DNA of 64,000 nucleotides. Source: Lachnospiraceae bacterium (GTDB taxonomy: Bacteria > Bacillota > Clostridia > Lachnospirales > Lachnospiraceae). Under the pieces are notes generated by a model. It had not been told where the DNA came from. It worked only from the letters and a program-made list of their open reading frames with translations, and ran no database searches. Positions 17,558-25,811 of this stretch are shown piece by piece (position 1 is the stretch's first letter; each line of letters opens with the position of its first letter). A program made the translations under genes and the position numbers. Where the stretch lies: contig JAKVNF010000003.1 in assembly GCA_022483465.1 (NCBI GenBank), forward strand, positions 818,501 to 882,500, written 5' to 3'.

Positions 17558-17956
17558 CTAAATCAGAAGCAGCCCCAGCACGCCGCCCAGAAAGCACCCC
17601 CAGAACAGGGCATCCAGCCGGCTGATCCGTCTGCCGTAGGTGTCCCGGTCCCAGATGCCGCTGCGCACCAAAATGTCCGTCAGATAGAAGCTGATGCTCC
17701 CCCAGAGGGCGAGGACAAAGAATAAAACCGAGAGCTTTTCCGAGTGGAGCGCCGCCTGCACTGCGATCAGGTCCTCCCCCGAAGAGACCGCCGCGGAGTA
17801 GGCGACGAGGAGCACCCCCACCGCCAGAGACAGGAGCGTCACCCCGCACAGAAGGCGCACCGGATCCAGCAGTGCCTTCCAGAGCGCCGAATGCCGCAGC
17901 TTTTCCGGCACTTCCAGCTCCCACTTGTTCTCCCGGTGAAAAAAGTATTCAAACAT
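17558..17956 (-). CDS. Small membrane protein of unknown function
   Basis: A 132-residue protein with an amphipathic N-terminus (MFEYFFHRENKWELEV) and three or four hydrophobic segments (LLCGVTLLSLAVGVLLVAY, LSVLFFVLALWGSISFYL, ALFWGCFLGGVLGLLLI). The start at 17956 has an excellent ribosome site (AAAGGAGG). I recognise no family. It is transcribed away from the AAA+ gene at 18173, with about 215 bases between the two starts. Confidence 0.75.
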   Translation of the reverse strand: MFEYFFHRENKWELEVPEKLRHSALWKALLDPVRLLCGVTLLSLAVGVLLVAYSAAVSSGEDLIAVQAALHSEKLSVLFFVLALWGSISFYLTDILVRSGIWDRDTYGRRISRLDALFWGCFLGGVLGLLLI

Positions 17957-18129
17957 GCCGCACCTCCTTTGTGTTCTGTGACCTCTGACAGAGCGCATCG
18001 TACCACACCTTCCCGAAGGGCGTCGTACATCAGAATGTACCAAACGGGAAAAACTTATCCTCTGCAGAAAATCACATTTATCGAAAGCGTATTCTCCGGC
18101 ACTTTCTTTTCCTGCGCCCCCAAGTCCGC

Positions 18130-18135
18130 TATAAT
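18130..18135 (+). promoter_or_regulatory. -10 box of the CbbX-like gene
   Basis: TATAAT 38 bases before the ATG at 18173. The -35 region (around 18107) is weak. Confidence 0.5.
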
Positions 18136-18172
18136 AGAGAGACCACAAAACAAGCCGGGAGGTTGCAGCGGC

Positions 18173-19363
18173 ATGGAACTCACCTTTGACGTCCCCGGGG
18201 ACGGACAGGACAAGAACAAAAAGACGAAAGCACCGAAGGAGCCGGGCGCCCGGGATCTGTCCTCGCTCTACAGGGATCTGTACGGGAGCGAGGAGAGCAG
18301 CAAAAAGGCGCTGGAAGAGGCCCAGGAGGCGCTCTCTGCGATGCAGAAGACCTTCCTCGCCGGGGAGGCCAAAAACCGAAAGACCGCCGAGGAGATCTAC
18401 CGGGAAGTGGAGCGGGACTTTGGCGCCGCCCCGGGGACGCTCTCCGGAAAGACCAAAGGGGAGGCCCCCGCGGCCCAGGCAGCGCCCTCCGAGAAAGCGC
18501 AGGAGCCGCATCCGGAAGAGGAGGCCGCGCCCCCGAAGACCGATCCCATGGACGATCTCAACAGCCTGATCGGCCTTGCCTCCATCAAGCACGACGTGAA
18601 GGAGCTCTATGACTTCACCCGGGTGCAGAAACTCCGGGAGGACGCGGGCCTTGCCACGGTCCCCGTCTCCAAGCACCTGGTGTTCACCGGCAATCCCGGC
18701 ACCGGCAAGACCACGGTGGCGCGGATTCTGGCGCGGCTCTACAAGAAGATCGGCGTCCTGTCCCGCGGACAGCTCGTCGAGTGCGACCGCTCGGGGCTCG
18801 TGGCGGGATATGTGGGACAAACCGCCGTGAAGACCAGAAAGAAGATCGAGGAGGCGATGGGCGGCGTCCTGTTTGTCGACGAGGCCTATACCCTCGCGAA
18901 GGGCGGGCAGGAGAACGACTTCGGCCAGGAGGCCATCGACACGATCCTGAAGGCCATGGAGGACCACCGGGATGATTTCATCGTGATCGTGGCGGGATAC
19001 ACGGAGCCCATGGAGCGGTTTATCAACGCAAACCCCGGCCTTCGCTCCCGGTTTAACAAGTACATCGAATTCCCGGACTACACGGACGAGGAGCTCATGC
19101 AGATCTTCGCGGCGGACTGCAAAAAGTACCAGTACACCTGCGGGGCGGGTGTAGAGGAGGGCGTTGCCAAAGAGCTCTCCCGGCGCCGCGCGGCCGCCGG
19201 TTCCAACTTCGCCAATGCCCGGGAGGTGCGGAATCTGTTTGAGGAGATCGTGACCAACCAGGCAGGCCGCGTTGCCAGGATGGAACACCCGGACCGGGAG
19301 GCCATGCAGACGATCCTTGCAGAGGACCTCACGGACCCGGAAGATCCTCACAGCCAGGTATAA
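18173..19363 (+). CDS. AAA+ ATPase of the CbbX/SpoVK type
   Basis: A 396-residue protein. The first 130 residues are charged, Ala/Glu-rich and probably disordered or helical. The AAA+ module follows: LNSLIGLASIKHDVKEL, Walker A GNPGTGKTTVARIL, the pore-like block GYVGQTAVKTRKKIEEAMGG in short form (YVGQT), Walker B VLFVDEAYTLA, sensor 1 VIVAGYTEPM, arginine finger region NPGLRSRFNKYIEF and sensor 2 NAREVRNLFE. This is the CbbX/SpoVK family, which remodels partner protein complexes; in spore formers SpoVK acts in sporulation, but here no sporulation genes are adjacent. ATG 18173 is chosen for the GGGAGG upstream and the TATAAT box. The gene is followed 36 bases later by the MEMO gene. Confidence 0.88.
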   Translation: MELTFDVPGDGQDKNKKTKAPKEPGARDLSSLYRDLYGSEESSKKALEEAQEALSAMQKTFLAGEAKNRKTAEEIYREVERDFGAAPGTLSGKTKGEAPAAQAAPSEKAQEPHPEEEAAPPKTDPMDDLNSLIGLASIKHDVKELYDFTRVQKLREDAGLATVPVSKHLVFTGNPGTGKTTVARILARLYKKIGVLSRGQLVECDRSGLVAGYVGQTAVKTRKKIEEAMGGVLFVDEAYTLAKGGQENDFGQEAIDTILKAMEDHRDDFIVIVAGYTEPMERFINANPGLRSRFNKYIEFPDYTDEELMQIFAADCKKYQYTCGAGVEEGVAKELSRRRAAAGSNFANAREVRNLFEEIVTNQAGRVARMEHPDREAMQTILAEDLTDPEDPHSQV

Positions 19364-19399
19364 ACGAGGGAGCGGATTCGCCCCCGGAAAGGAGAAAAG

Positions 19400-19668
19400 A
19401 TGTCAGTTGTCGGCGGCATTATGGTACCGCATCCGCCCCTCATCCTGCCGGAAGTCGGCAGGGGAGAGGAAAAGTGCATTGAAACGACCAGGAAGGCCTA
19501 TGAGAAGGCCGCGGAGTTTGTCCGCGAGCTTGCGCCGGAGACGATTGTCCTCTCCTCCCCGCACAGCATCATGTACGCGGACTACCTGCACATCAGCCCG
19601 GGGGCGGGGACCAGCGGCGACATGGGCCGGTTCCGGGCGGGACAGGTGCGGCTTTCGCGGGAGTCTCA
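19400..19668 (+). pseudogene. 5' part of a fused MEMO-AMMECR1 gene, split by the IscB element
   Basis: Encodes the N-terminal 89-90 residues of a MEMO domain (VPHPPLILPEVGRGE, SSPHSIMYADY, GDMGRFRAGQVRLS), a fold related to class III extradiol dioxygenases with metal-binding histidines in the PHPPL and SPH motifs. GGAGAAAAG precedes the ATG. After 19668 the frame enters the mobile element and meets TAA at 19670-19672. Joining 19668 directly to 21538 gives ...RESHYDEPLAK..., which is the expected continuous family sequence and yields a 466-residue MEMO-AMMECR1 protein. The gene is therefore intact except for the insertion. Confidence 0.92.
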
Positions 19669-20090
19669 CTAACCCCACGGCAAGCCGTGGGGGTTGTGTG
19701 GCAACACAGCCCCATCGGCCTAACGTGAGGACTGCAGCACCATCGCAGTCCTGAGTGAGTAGCCTCACGCCTGTCCAAAAACCTTCGGATTGCGGATGGG
19801 CTACGTTGTCAGCAAATTCGGCAGATCAGTTCCGGCTTGTCTGCTCGTGAACACAGGCACCAGTGGATGCTCTCACAAGTCCACTGCTCTGCGGTGTGTC
19901 ACTAAACATTTCTGAGGGTAGGAGGAGTGTGATACACAACAAACTGCTGACAACATTGGCGATGTGGACCCGCCGAACGGGGCTTCTTCCTCCGGGAAGG
20001 AGCCTCCTGTAGGCAGAACCCCGTGTATGCCTTCCCTGAGGAGACACAGCACGGGAAGCCGTAAGGCACCGTAACGATTGTTTGATTTTC
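19653..20090 (+). ncRNA. Predicted omega RNA (HEARO RNA) of IscB, with guide at its 5' end
   Basis: The 440 bases between the element's left end and iscB contain no gene but many nested helices: CCCCACGG/CCGTGGGG (19673-19692), GGACTGC/GCAGTCC (19729-19751) inside CGTGA/TCACG (19724-19769), CAGTGGA/TCCACTG (19861-19886), ACGGGG/CCCCGT (19977-20024) enclosing TTCC-TCCG-GGAA, and CTTCCC/GGGAAG (20031-20058). It is known that IscB works with a structured RNA encoded just upstream (HEARO, renamed omega RNA) whose 5' end reads into flanking DNA as guide. The last 16 flanking bases, 19653-19668, would be that guide. Exact 5' and 3' ends are inferred. Confidence 0.8.
19673..19692 (+). repeat. Left subterminal hairpin of the IscB element
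   Basis: Perfect 8-bp stem with loop CAAG, four bases inside the left edge. It would also be the first helix of the omega RNA scaffold. Confidence 0.85.
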
Positions 20091-20108
20091 AGAAAGGAGG
20101 CATCAGTT

Positions 20109-21479
20109 ATGCTGACCTATGTACTGGCTGCAGACGGCTCACCGCTGATGCCGACCTACAACATCAAAAAGGTGAGACAGATGCTCAAAGGCGGCAGAGC
20201 AGTCATTGCAGGCCACAAGCCGGGATTTACAATCCGGCTGACCTACGCTCTGCCGGATCAGAAAACGCCGCATACGCAGAAGGTCGAACTCTGCGAGGAT
20301 ACCGGCTATCAGCATATTGGTGTCTCCGTAAAGAGCGCAAAGCATGAGTTTGTCCATCTGCAGGTCGATACACTTGCAGATGAGAAGCAGCATCACGATG
20401 CACAGAGACGGTACCGCAAGAGCAGACGTGGCCGTCTTCGGTATCGTGAAGCGAGGTTCGACAATCGCACGCACTCCAAGAAGCCCGGATGGCTTGCACC
20501 CTCACTTCAGCATAAAGCGGATATCCATGTGCGTCTTGTATCCACGTTCCAAAAGGTACTGCCGATTCGTGATGTATACCTTGAAGTGGGGACATTCGAC
20601 ACACAGGTTCTCGAGGCAAAGGAAAAGGGCCTGCCAATTCCGGAAGGATCAGACTATCAGCATGGAGTCCGTTACAGCATTGCTACGCTTCGTGAAGCGG
20701 TATTTTATCGTGACGGCTACAAATGCCAATGCTGCGGTAAGGGGATCGAAGATGGACGGATTCTGCGTGTGCACCATGTTGGTTACTGGAAAACACCCTC
20801 CGATCATACAGACCGGTTGGGCAACCTGATTACGGTCTGCACGAAATGCCATACGGCGGCAAACCACAAAAAAAGTGGCAAACTATATGGCTGGAAGCCG
20901 AAGATGAAACCTCTGACTGGCGCAGCGTTTATGAACACCGTGCGGTGGAAAATTGTGCAGGCTGTCAAAGACTTGGATTCTGGGTTGACTGTGCATACCA
21001 CGTATGGAGCATATACAAAGCTGTCACGTCGGGATCACTCCCTTGCCAAGACGCATGCAAATGATGCCTATTGTATGGGAGCGTTTCAGCCGGTGCACAG
21101 AGCGGCGGAACAGCTTCTGAAAAAGAGACGCCGCAATAATCGCGTTTTATCGAAGTTTTATGACGCGAAGTATATTGATATCGGGGATGGTGTCAAAAAG
21201 TCCGGATCAGATCTGTCCTGTGGCAGAACAAACCGTTCAGAGCCTCGAAATGGGAAAAAGAACTTTCGGATCTTTCGTGGCAAAAAGGTAAGCAAAGGAC
21301 GTATCGCCGTTCGAAAGCAGCGATATCCGATTCAGCCGGGAACACAGGTAATGTATAAAAAGCATACCTATGTTGCAGTTGGAACACACAACAACGGCAC
21401 AGCGGTTGTACTGAATTCAGGCAAAAGCGTATCTGTCAGTAAGCTGCGGATATTGCATCATGCCGGAGCTTTTATTTGA
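20109..21479 (+). CDS. iscB: IscB RNA-guided nuclease (OMEGA system)
   Basis: IscB is the compact ancestor of Cas9 and cuts DNA guided by an omega RNA. The 456-residue protein shows the full layout: N-terminal PLMP domain (SPLMPT, residues 11-16), RuvC-I with D64 in CEDTGYQHIGVSV, arginine-rich bridge helix (residues 100-120, RRYRKSRRGRLRYREAR), RuvC-II with E159 in VYLEVGTFD, an HNH domain with C206-xx-C209, H222-H223, N239 and C244-xx-C247, RuvC-III with H316 and D319 in KTHANDAYCMG, and a C-terminal target-recognition part ending in a short beta domain. All expected catalytic residues are present. ATG 20109 is chosen over upstream starts because AGAAAGGAGG is 8 bases before it and it places PLMP normally. 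No transposase accompanies it. Very likely functional on sequence grounds. Confidence 0.93.
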   Translation: MLTYVLAADGSPLMPTYNIKKVRQMLKGGRAVIAGHKPGFTIRLTYALPDQKTPHTQKVELCEDTGYQHIGVSVKSAKHEFVHLQVDTLADEKQHHDAQRRYRKSRRGRLRYREARFDNRTHSKKPGWLAPSLQHKADIHVRLVSTFQKVLPIRDVYLEVGTFDTQVLEAKEKGLPIPEGSDYQHGVRYSIATLREAVFYRDGYKCQCCGKGIEDGRILRVHHVGYWKTPSDHTDRLGNLITVCTKCHTAANHKKSGKLYGWKPKMKPLTGAAFMNTVRWKIVQAVKDLDSGLTVHTTYGAYTKLSRRDHSLAKTHANDAYCMGAFQPVHRAAEQLLKKRRRNNRVLSKFYDAKYIDIGDGVKKSGSDLSCGRTNRSEPRNGKKNFRIFRGKKVSKGRIAVRKQRYPIQPGTQVMYKKHTYVAVGTHNNGTAVVLNSGKSVSVSKLRILHHAGAFI

Positions 21480-21499
21480 GAAAGGGGGACGGCGCTCCT

Positions 21500-21519
21500 C
21501 CCCGCTGCAAGCGGCGGGG
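21500..21519 (+). repeat. Right subterminal hairpin of the IscB element
   Basis: Stem CCCCGCTG/CGGCGGGG (one G-T pair) with loop CAAG, 18 bases before the right edge. It mirrors the left hairpin in stem length and loop. Confidence 0.85.
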
Positions 21520-21537
21520 TTTCCGCGCCTGTATTCA

Positions 21538-22669
21538 TTATGACGAGCCTCTTGCAAAGAGGATCGCAGATCTCTCTGAAAAGGCGGATCTGCCCGCCGG
21601 CTTTCTCGGCGAGCGGGACCCCTCCCTTGACCACGGGACGCTGATCCCGCTGTATTTCATCCTGCAGAAGTACACCGACTTTCGCCTGGTGCGCCTTGGC
21701 ATCTCCGGCATCTCCCTGGCGGACCACTACCGGATCGGCATGCTGATCCAGCAGGCCGCTAAGGAGCTGAACCGCCGGGTGGTCTATGTCGCCTCCGGCG
21801 ATCTCTCCCACAAGCTCAAGGCGTCCGGCCCCTACGGCTTTGCCAAGGAGGGCCCGGAGTATGACAAGCGGATCATGCAGGACTGCGGAAGCGGCAGCTT
21901 CGGGAACCTTCTCACCTACGATCCCGTCTTTCTGGACAAGGCGGCCGAGTGCGGCCACCGCTCCTTTGTCCTGATGGCCGGCGCCCTGGACGGCCTCTCC
22001 GTGGAGGCAGCAGAGCTCTCCCACCAGGATGTCACCGGCGTCGGGTACGGGGTCTGCACCTTTCGCGTGACGGGAGAGGACCCGAGCCGGCACTTTCTTG
22101 CGCAGTACGAGAAGAACGAGCGGGATGCGCTGGCGGCAAAGCGGGCGGGGGAGGATCCTCTGGTCGCCCTCGCGAGAAAAACCATCGAGCAGTTCGTGAC
22201 AGACCGCACGGTGCCGGACGAAAAGGATCCTACGCTCTCCCTGCCGGAGGAGCTCCTGCACACCCGGGCGGGCGCCTTTGTCTCCCTGCACGAGGCGGGA
22301 GAGCTGCGGGGCTGCATCGGGACGATCCTTCCCGTGCGGAAAAACCTGGCCCAGGAGATCATCGAGAACGCGGTGAGCGCTGCCACCAGGGATCCCCGGT
22401 TTTCGCCGGTCCGGAAAGCGGAGCTCCCGTACCTGGAGATCAGCGTGGATGTGCTGGGAGAACCCGAGGACATCCCCGATGCGGGCGCGCTGGATGTTCG
22501 GCGCTACGGCGTCATTGTGGCAAAGGGCAGGAAGCGGGGCCTGCTGCTTCCGGATCTTCCCGGCGTCGACACGGTGGAAGAGCAGATCCGCATTGCAAAG
22601 AAAAAGGCCGGCATCCCGGAGGACGAGGCGGTACAGTTGCAGCGCTTCGAGGTAGTCCGGCACACGTGA
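21538..22669 (+). pseudogene. 3' part of the fused MEMO-AMMECR1 gene
   Basis: Continues the MEMO domain (YDEPLAKRIADLSEKADL, YVASGDLSHKLK, VLMAGALDGL) and then an AMMECR1 domain (LARKTIEQFV, LRGCIGTILP, AATRDPRF). Together with the radical SAM gene that follows 30 bases later this is the AmmeMemoRadiSam set, here with the first two parts fused. The frame is open back into the element to TTG 21476, which overlaps the iscB stop, so an N-terminally truncated product (AMMECR1 plus most of MEMO, lacking the first metal ligands) could in principle be made. The AMMECR1 half is undamaged. Confidence 0.92.
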
Positions 22670-22699
22670 CAAGTTTGATTATTGGGAGGGGGAGAGCAC

Positions 22700-23548
22700 A
22701 TGGCAAATGAGCGTTTGGTGTGTCCCGTATGTTTCCGGCACTGCGCGCTGTCGGAGGGGGAAAAGGGATACTGCGGGGCGAGGCAGGTGCAGAATGGAAA
22801 GCTGGTCGATGCCTCCTACGGGCGGCTGACGGCGCTCGCCCTGGACCCCATCGAGAAGAAGCCCCTCGCCCGGTTCCACCCGGGGAGCATGGTGGTCTCG
22901 GTGGGGAGCTTTGGCTGCAACCTGAACTGTCCCTTCTGCCAGAACCATGAGATCTCCCGGAAGACGGACGCCTTCGGGACCACCGGGGTGTCCCCTGCGC
23001 AGCTCCTTGCCATCGTAGAGGAGACCCAAAAGAAGGACCCCCGCACCATCGGCGCCGCCTACACCTACAACGAGCCGATGACCTTCTACGAGTATGTCCG
23101 GGATGCGGCAAAGCTCCTGCACGAACACGGCTACTGCAACGTGCTGGTCACCAACGGCACCGCGGAGCAGGGACCCCTGGCGGAGATCCTGCCCTACATC
23201 GACGCCATGAACATCGACCTCAAGTCCGCGGATGCCTGGACCTACCAGGAGATCCTGGGCGGATGTCTCTCTGAAGTAGAGGCGTTTATCCAAAGGGCCG
23301 CCGTGTCCTGCCACGTGGAGGTCACCACGCTCCTCGTCCCCGGGATCAACGATTCCGAAGAGGAGGTGCGCAAAATTGCCTCCTTCCTGCGGGAGGTGGA
23401 CGGGAAGGGGGAGATTCCGCTCCACCTCTCCCGGTTCTTCCCCCGCTATCGGATGGAGCACACCCCGGCGACCGATGTCGCCTTCATCTACCGGATGCGG
23501 GACGTCGCCGGGACTTACCTGAAGTACGTCTACACCGGCAACTGCTAG
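22700..23548 (+). CDS. amrS: AmmeMemoRadiSam system radical SAM enzyme
   Basis: A 282-residue radical SAM protein. The iron-sulfur motif is CNLNCPFC (CxxxCxxC) at about residue 73, preceded by an N-terminal Cys-rich part (CPVCFRHCALSEGEKGYC) and followed by TYNEPMTFYEY, LVTNGT and NIDLKS, all typical of the family related to pyruvate formate-lyase activating enzymes. ATG 22700 follows GGGAGGGGGA. Its steady partners are the MEMO and AMMECR1 domains encoded just upstream. The system is widely conserved but its reaction is, to my knowledge, not established. The IscB insertion upstream may reduce its expression. Confidence 0.92.
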   Translation: MANERLVCPVCFRHCALSEGEKGYCGARQVQNGKLVDASYGRLTALALDPIEKKPLARFHPGSMVVSVGSFGCNLNCPFCQNHEISRKTDAFGTTGVSPAQLLAIVEETQKKDPRTIGAAYTYNEPMTFYEYVRDAAKLLHEHGYCNVLVTNGTAEQGPLAEILPYIDAMNIDLKSADAWTYQEILGGCLSEVEAFIQRAAVSCHVEVTTLLVPGINDSEEEVRKIASFLREVDGKGEIPLHLSRFFPRYRMEHTPATDVAFIYRMRDVAGTYLKYVYTGNC

Positions 23549-23557
23549 GAGTCTGCC

Positions 23558-25474
23558 ATGCTGCTTGAAATCAGGGACGGATCGGTGAGCCAGGGCGGCG
23601 TGCCGATCCTCACCCACTTTGACTTCTTTGTCCGCGGAACGGAAAAGATCGCCGTCGTCGGCCGAAACGGCGCCGGCAAGACGACCCTCCTCGATGCCAT
23701 TCTGGGGAAACTCCCCCTGGAGGTCAACGAGAAAAACCCCGCGTCCCACTATCAGAAGAGCCGCCGCTTCACGATGGGCTTTCTGTCCCAGTCCGCAGTG
23801 GAGAACCCGGAGGAGACCGTGGAGCAGTACGCCCTGCGGCGAGCACTGCGGCAGGCGGGAGAGGGCGATCTCTACGACAAGGCGCGCTACGACTTTGAAC
23901 TGCGCTTTGCCAGGGCCTTCACCGGCTTTGGCTTTCCCCTGACCGATAGAACCAAGCCCCTCGGCGCCTTCTCCGGCGGGGAGCAGACCAAGATCTCGCT
24001 CATCGGGCTCCTCCTGGAGGCACCGGACCTTCTGGTGCTCGATGAGCCCACCAACCACCTGGACCTGTCCAGCGTCCAGTGGTTGGAGGAGGACCTTCGC
24101 AACTACCCGGGCGCCGTGATCGCGGTCTCCCACGACCGGTACTTCATCGACCAGTTCGCGGACGTCGTCTGCGAGGTGAGCGGCGGGAAGGTCGCAAGGT
24201 ACGCGGGCGGCTACACCGCCTACCGGGAGGAGAAGACCAAACTCCTTGCCCGGCAGAAAAAGTCCTACGAACAGCAGCAGGAGGAGCTGGAGCGCCTGAA
24301 CCGGCTCATCGTCCAGTTCCGAAACAAGCCGCGAAAGGCCGCCTTTGCAAGAAGCCGGGAGACCCTGATCCGGCGCATGGAACTGCTCCCAAAGCCCGAG
24401 CCGGACGATGCGGTGATCCACACGGAGGAGATCGTGCCGGCGCGCCCCGGCGCCCGGTGGGTGGCCGCCTGCAAGGACCTGGTCTTTGGCTATGACAAGC
24501 CCCTTGCCACCTTCACCTTCCGCCTCCGGCGGGGGCAGAAGATCGGCATCCTGGGGCCCAACGGCACCGGCAAGACCGCCCTGGTGCGCACGATCGCAGG
24601 CCTTCTTCCGCCCCTGAAGGGGGAGCTTCGGATCGGCGAGCATGTGGACCTCGCCTTCCTGGACCAGTTCAGCGCAAGGATTACCTCCGAGGAGACCGTA
24701 ATCGACTACTTCCACAACGCCTTCCCCGCCCTGACCATGAAGGAGGTGCGGCAGATCCTCGCGGGGTATCTTTTTTACGGGGATGACATGGGAAAGAAGG
24801 TTGGGAGCCTTTCCGGCGGGGAAAAGATGCGCCTTTGCCTTGCGAAGATCCTGCAGACCAAGCCCAACTTCCTCATCCTGGATGAGCCCACCAACAACAT
24901 GGACATCCCGGCCAAGGAGACCCTGGAGTCGATCTTTCGCCAGTACCGGGGGACCATCCTGTTTGTCTCCCATGACCGGTACTTTCTGAGCCGGGTGGCG
25001 GACGCCCTCCTGATCTTTGATCCGAAGGCCCCCGGCATCTCGTACTACCCCTCGGACTACGCCCACTACGCCGCGAGGCAGGAGCGTGTCTTATCCGGCC
25101 TTGCCCCGGACCTTGCAAGGAGCGCCGAGAACCAGGCGCTCATCGAGACCCTGCGGGCCGTGCCGAAGAAGGAGACCGGGATGCTGCGGCAGATCCCGGA
25201 GGAGGAGCAGGCCTTTGACTGGCGCTTCTTCCTGCTGGAGGAAAAACTCCATGGGGCAGAGGAGACCTTCTCCCGTGACTGCGAAGTCTTGGAGACTGTC
25301 CCCGAAACGGAAGAAGCCTGGGCGGAAGCGCTGCAGAAGGAGGAGCCCCTGCTATCACAGCGGGAGCAGGACCGGGATGCCTGGACCGAGGGGCTTCTTG
25401 CCTGGTACGACATCTACCTCGAGCGGGAGGCCTACCGCGCCGCAAAGGCCGGGCATGATTTAACGCAGATTTAA
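23558..25474 (+). CDS. ABC-F family ATPase
   Basis: A 638-residue protein with two intact ATP-binding cassettes and no membrane segments. Domain 1: GRNGAGKTTL, FSGGEQTKISL, LLVLDEPTNHLD. Domain 2: GPNGTGKTAL, LSGGEKMRLCLAKIL, FLILDEPTNNMD. The interdomain helices are basic (LARQKKSYEQQQEELERLNRL in part, then KPRKAAFARSRETLIRRME). The C-terminal 100 residues are an acidic helical extension. ABC-F proteins act on ribosomes, either as translation factors or as antibiotic-resistance factors; the sequence alone does not separate these here. It starts 10 bases after the radical SAM gene and may be cotranscribed with it. Confidence 0.9.
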   Translation: MLLEIRDGSVSQGGVPILTHFDFFVRGTEKIAVVGRNGAGKTTLLDAILGKLPLEVNEKNPASHYQKSRRFTMGFLSQSAVENPEETVEQYALRRALRQAGEGDLYDKARYDFELRFARAFTGFGFPLTDRTKPLGAFSGGEQTKISLIGLLLEAPDLLVLDEPTNHLDLSSVQWLEEDLRNYPGAVIAVSHDRYFIDQFADVVCEVSGGKVARYAGGYTAYREEKTKLLARQKKSYEQQQEELERLNRLIVQFRNKPRKAAFARSRETLIRRMELLPKPEPDDAVIHTEEIVPARPGARWVAACKDLVFGYDKPLATFTFRLRRGQKIGILGPNGTGKTALVRTIAGLLPPLKGELRIGEHVDLAFLDQFSARITSEETVIDYFHNAFPALTMKEVRQILAGYLFYGDDMGKKVGSLSGGEKMRLCLAKILQTKPNFLILDEPTNNMDIPAKETLESIFRQYRGTILFVSHDRYFLSRVADALLIFDPKAPGISYYPSDYAHYAARQERVLSGLAPDLARSAENQALIETLRAVPKKETGMLRQIPEEEQAFDWRFFLLEEKLHGAEETFSRDCEVLETVPETEEAWAEALQKEEPLLSQREQDRDAWTEGLLAWYDIYLEREAYRAAKAGHDLTQI

Positions 25475-25540
25475 CCGGAATCTCATTTGATTTACATCCG
25501 GGCGCGCTACCCTGTCTCTCAAAAGGGGAGGTGTTCCCGG

Positions 25541-25777
25541 ATGAGAAAGATGAATCGGAAAAGTCAGGTGCAGTGTGCGCAGGATGCGGTGTTTGCGGGT
25601 GCGGCCCGCGGTGTGCTGCCGGGGCTGATCCTCGGCCTTGCCGCCTTTTTGCTCCTTGCGCTGGTTCCTGCCGCGCAGGGCACAGGGATGGCCGCGGCGC
25701 TTGCCTCCTGCCTGTTTGTCGGCGCCGTGCTCGGCGCGCTGGCGGGCTTGGTACGGGCGTTCTGCCTGCTGCCCTGA
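25541..25777 (+). CDS. Small membrane protein of unknown function
   Basis: A 78-residue protein with two Ala/Leu-rich membrane helices (GVLPGLILGLAAFLLLALV and ALASCLFVGAVLGALAGLV) after a short polar N-terminus. AAAAGGGGAGG lies 10 bases before the ATG, and a strong terminator follows. No family recognised. Confidence 0.65.
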   Translation: MRKMNRKSQVQCAQDAVFAGAARGVLPGLILGLAAFLLLALVPAAQGTGMAAALASCLFVGAVLGALAGLVRAFCLLP

Positions 25778-25811
25778 TGGAGCGAATCGAGATAGAAGAG
25801 TGGTCATTGGG

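Larger units (their letters stand above)
19669..21537 (+). mobile_element. IscB-bearing IS200/IS605-like element inserted in the MEMO gene
   Basis: The 1,869-bp element has no terminal inverted repeats but carries a subterminal hairpin at each end, as IS200/IS605-superfamily elements do: left CCCCACGG-CAAG-CCGTGGGG (19673-19692) and right CCCCGCTG-CAAG-CGGCGGGG (21500-21519), both 8-bp stems with a CAAG loop. TCA is present at both edges (19666-19668 and 21535-21537), so the cut could lie at any of those bases. No TnpA gene is present, so it would need a transposase in trans. GC content is lower than in the interrupted gene. Precise removal restores the host frame. Confidence 0.92.

Noticed and set aside
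19669-20108. CRISPR array next to the Cas9-like nuclease
   Set aside because: No direct repeats of 25-40 bases with regular spacing occur here or elsewhere in the window; the region is a single structured RNA.
20105-21480. Retron or group II intron maturase with HNH domain
   Set aside because: HNH could suggest an intron-encoded protein, but there is no reverse transcriptase, and the PLMP domain, bridge helix and split RuvC motifs identify IscB.
22679-25066. 795-codon minus-strand open frame opposite the radical SAM and ABC-F genes
   Set aside because: Same GC-driven shadow effect; it spans two well-supported genes and the intergenic space.
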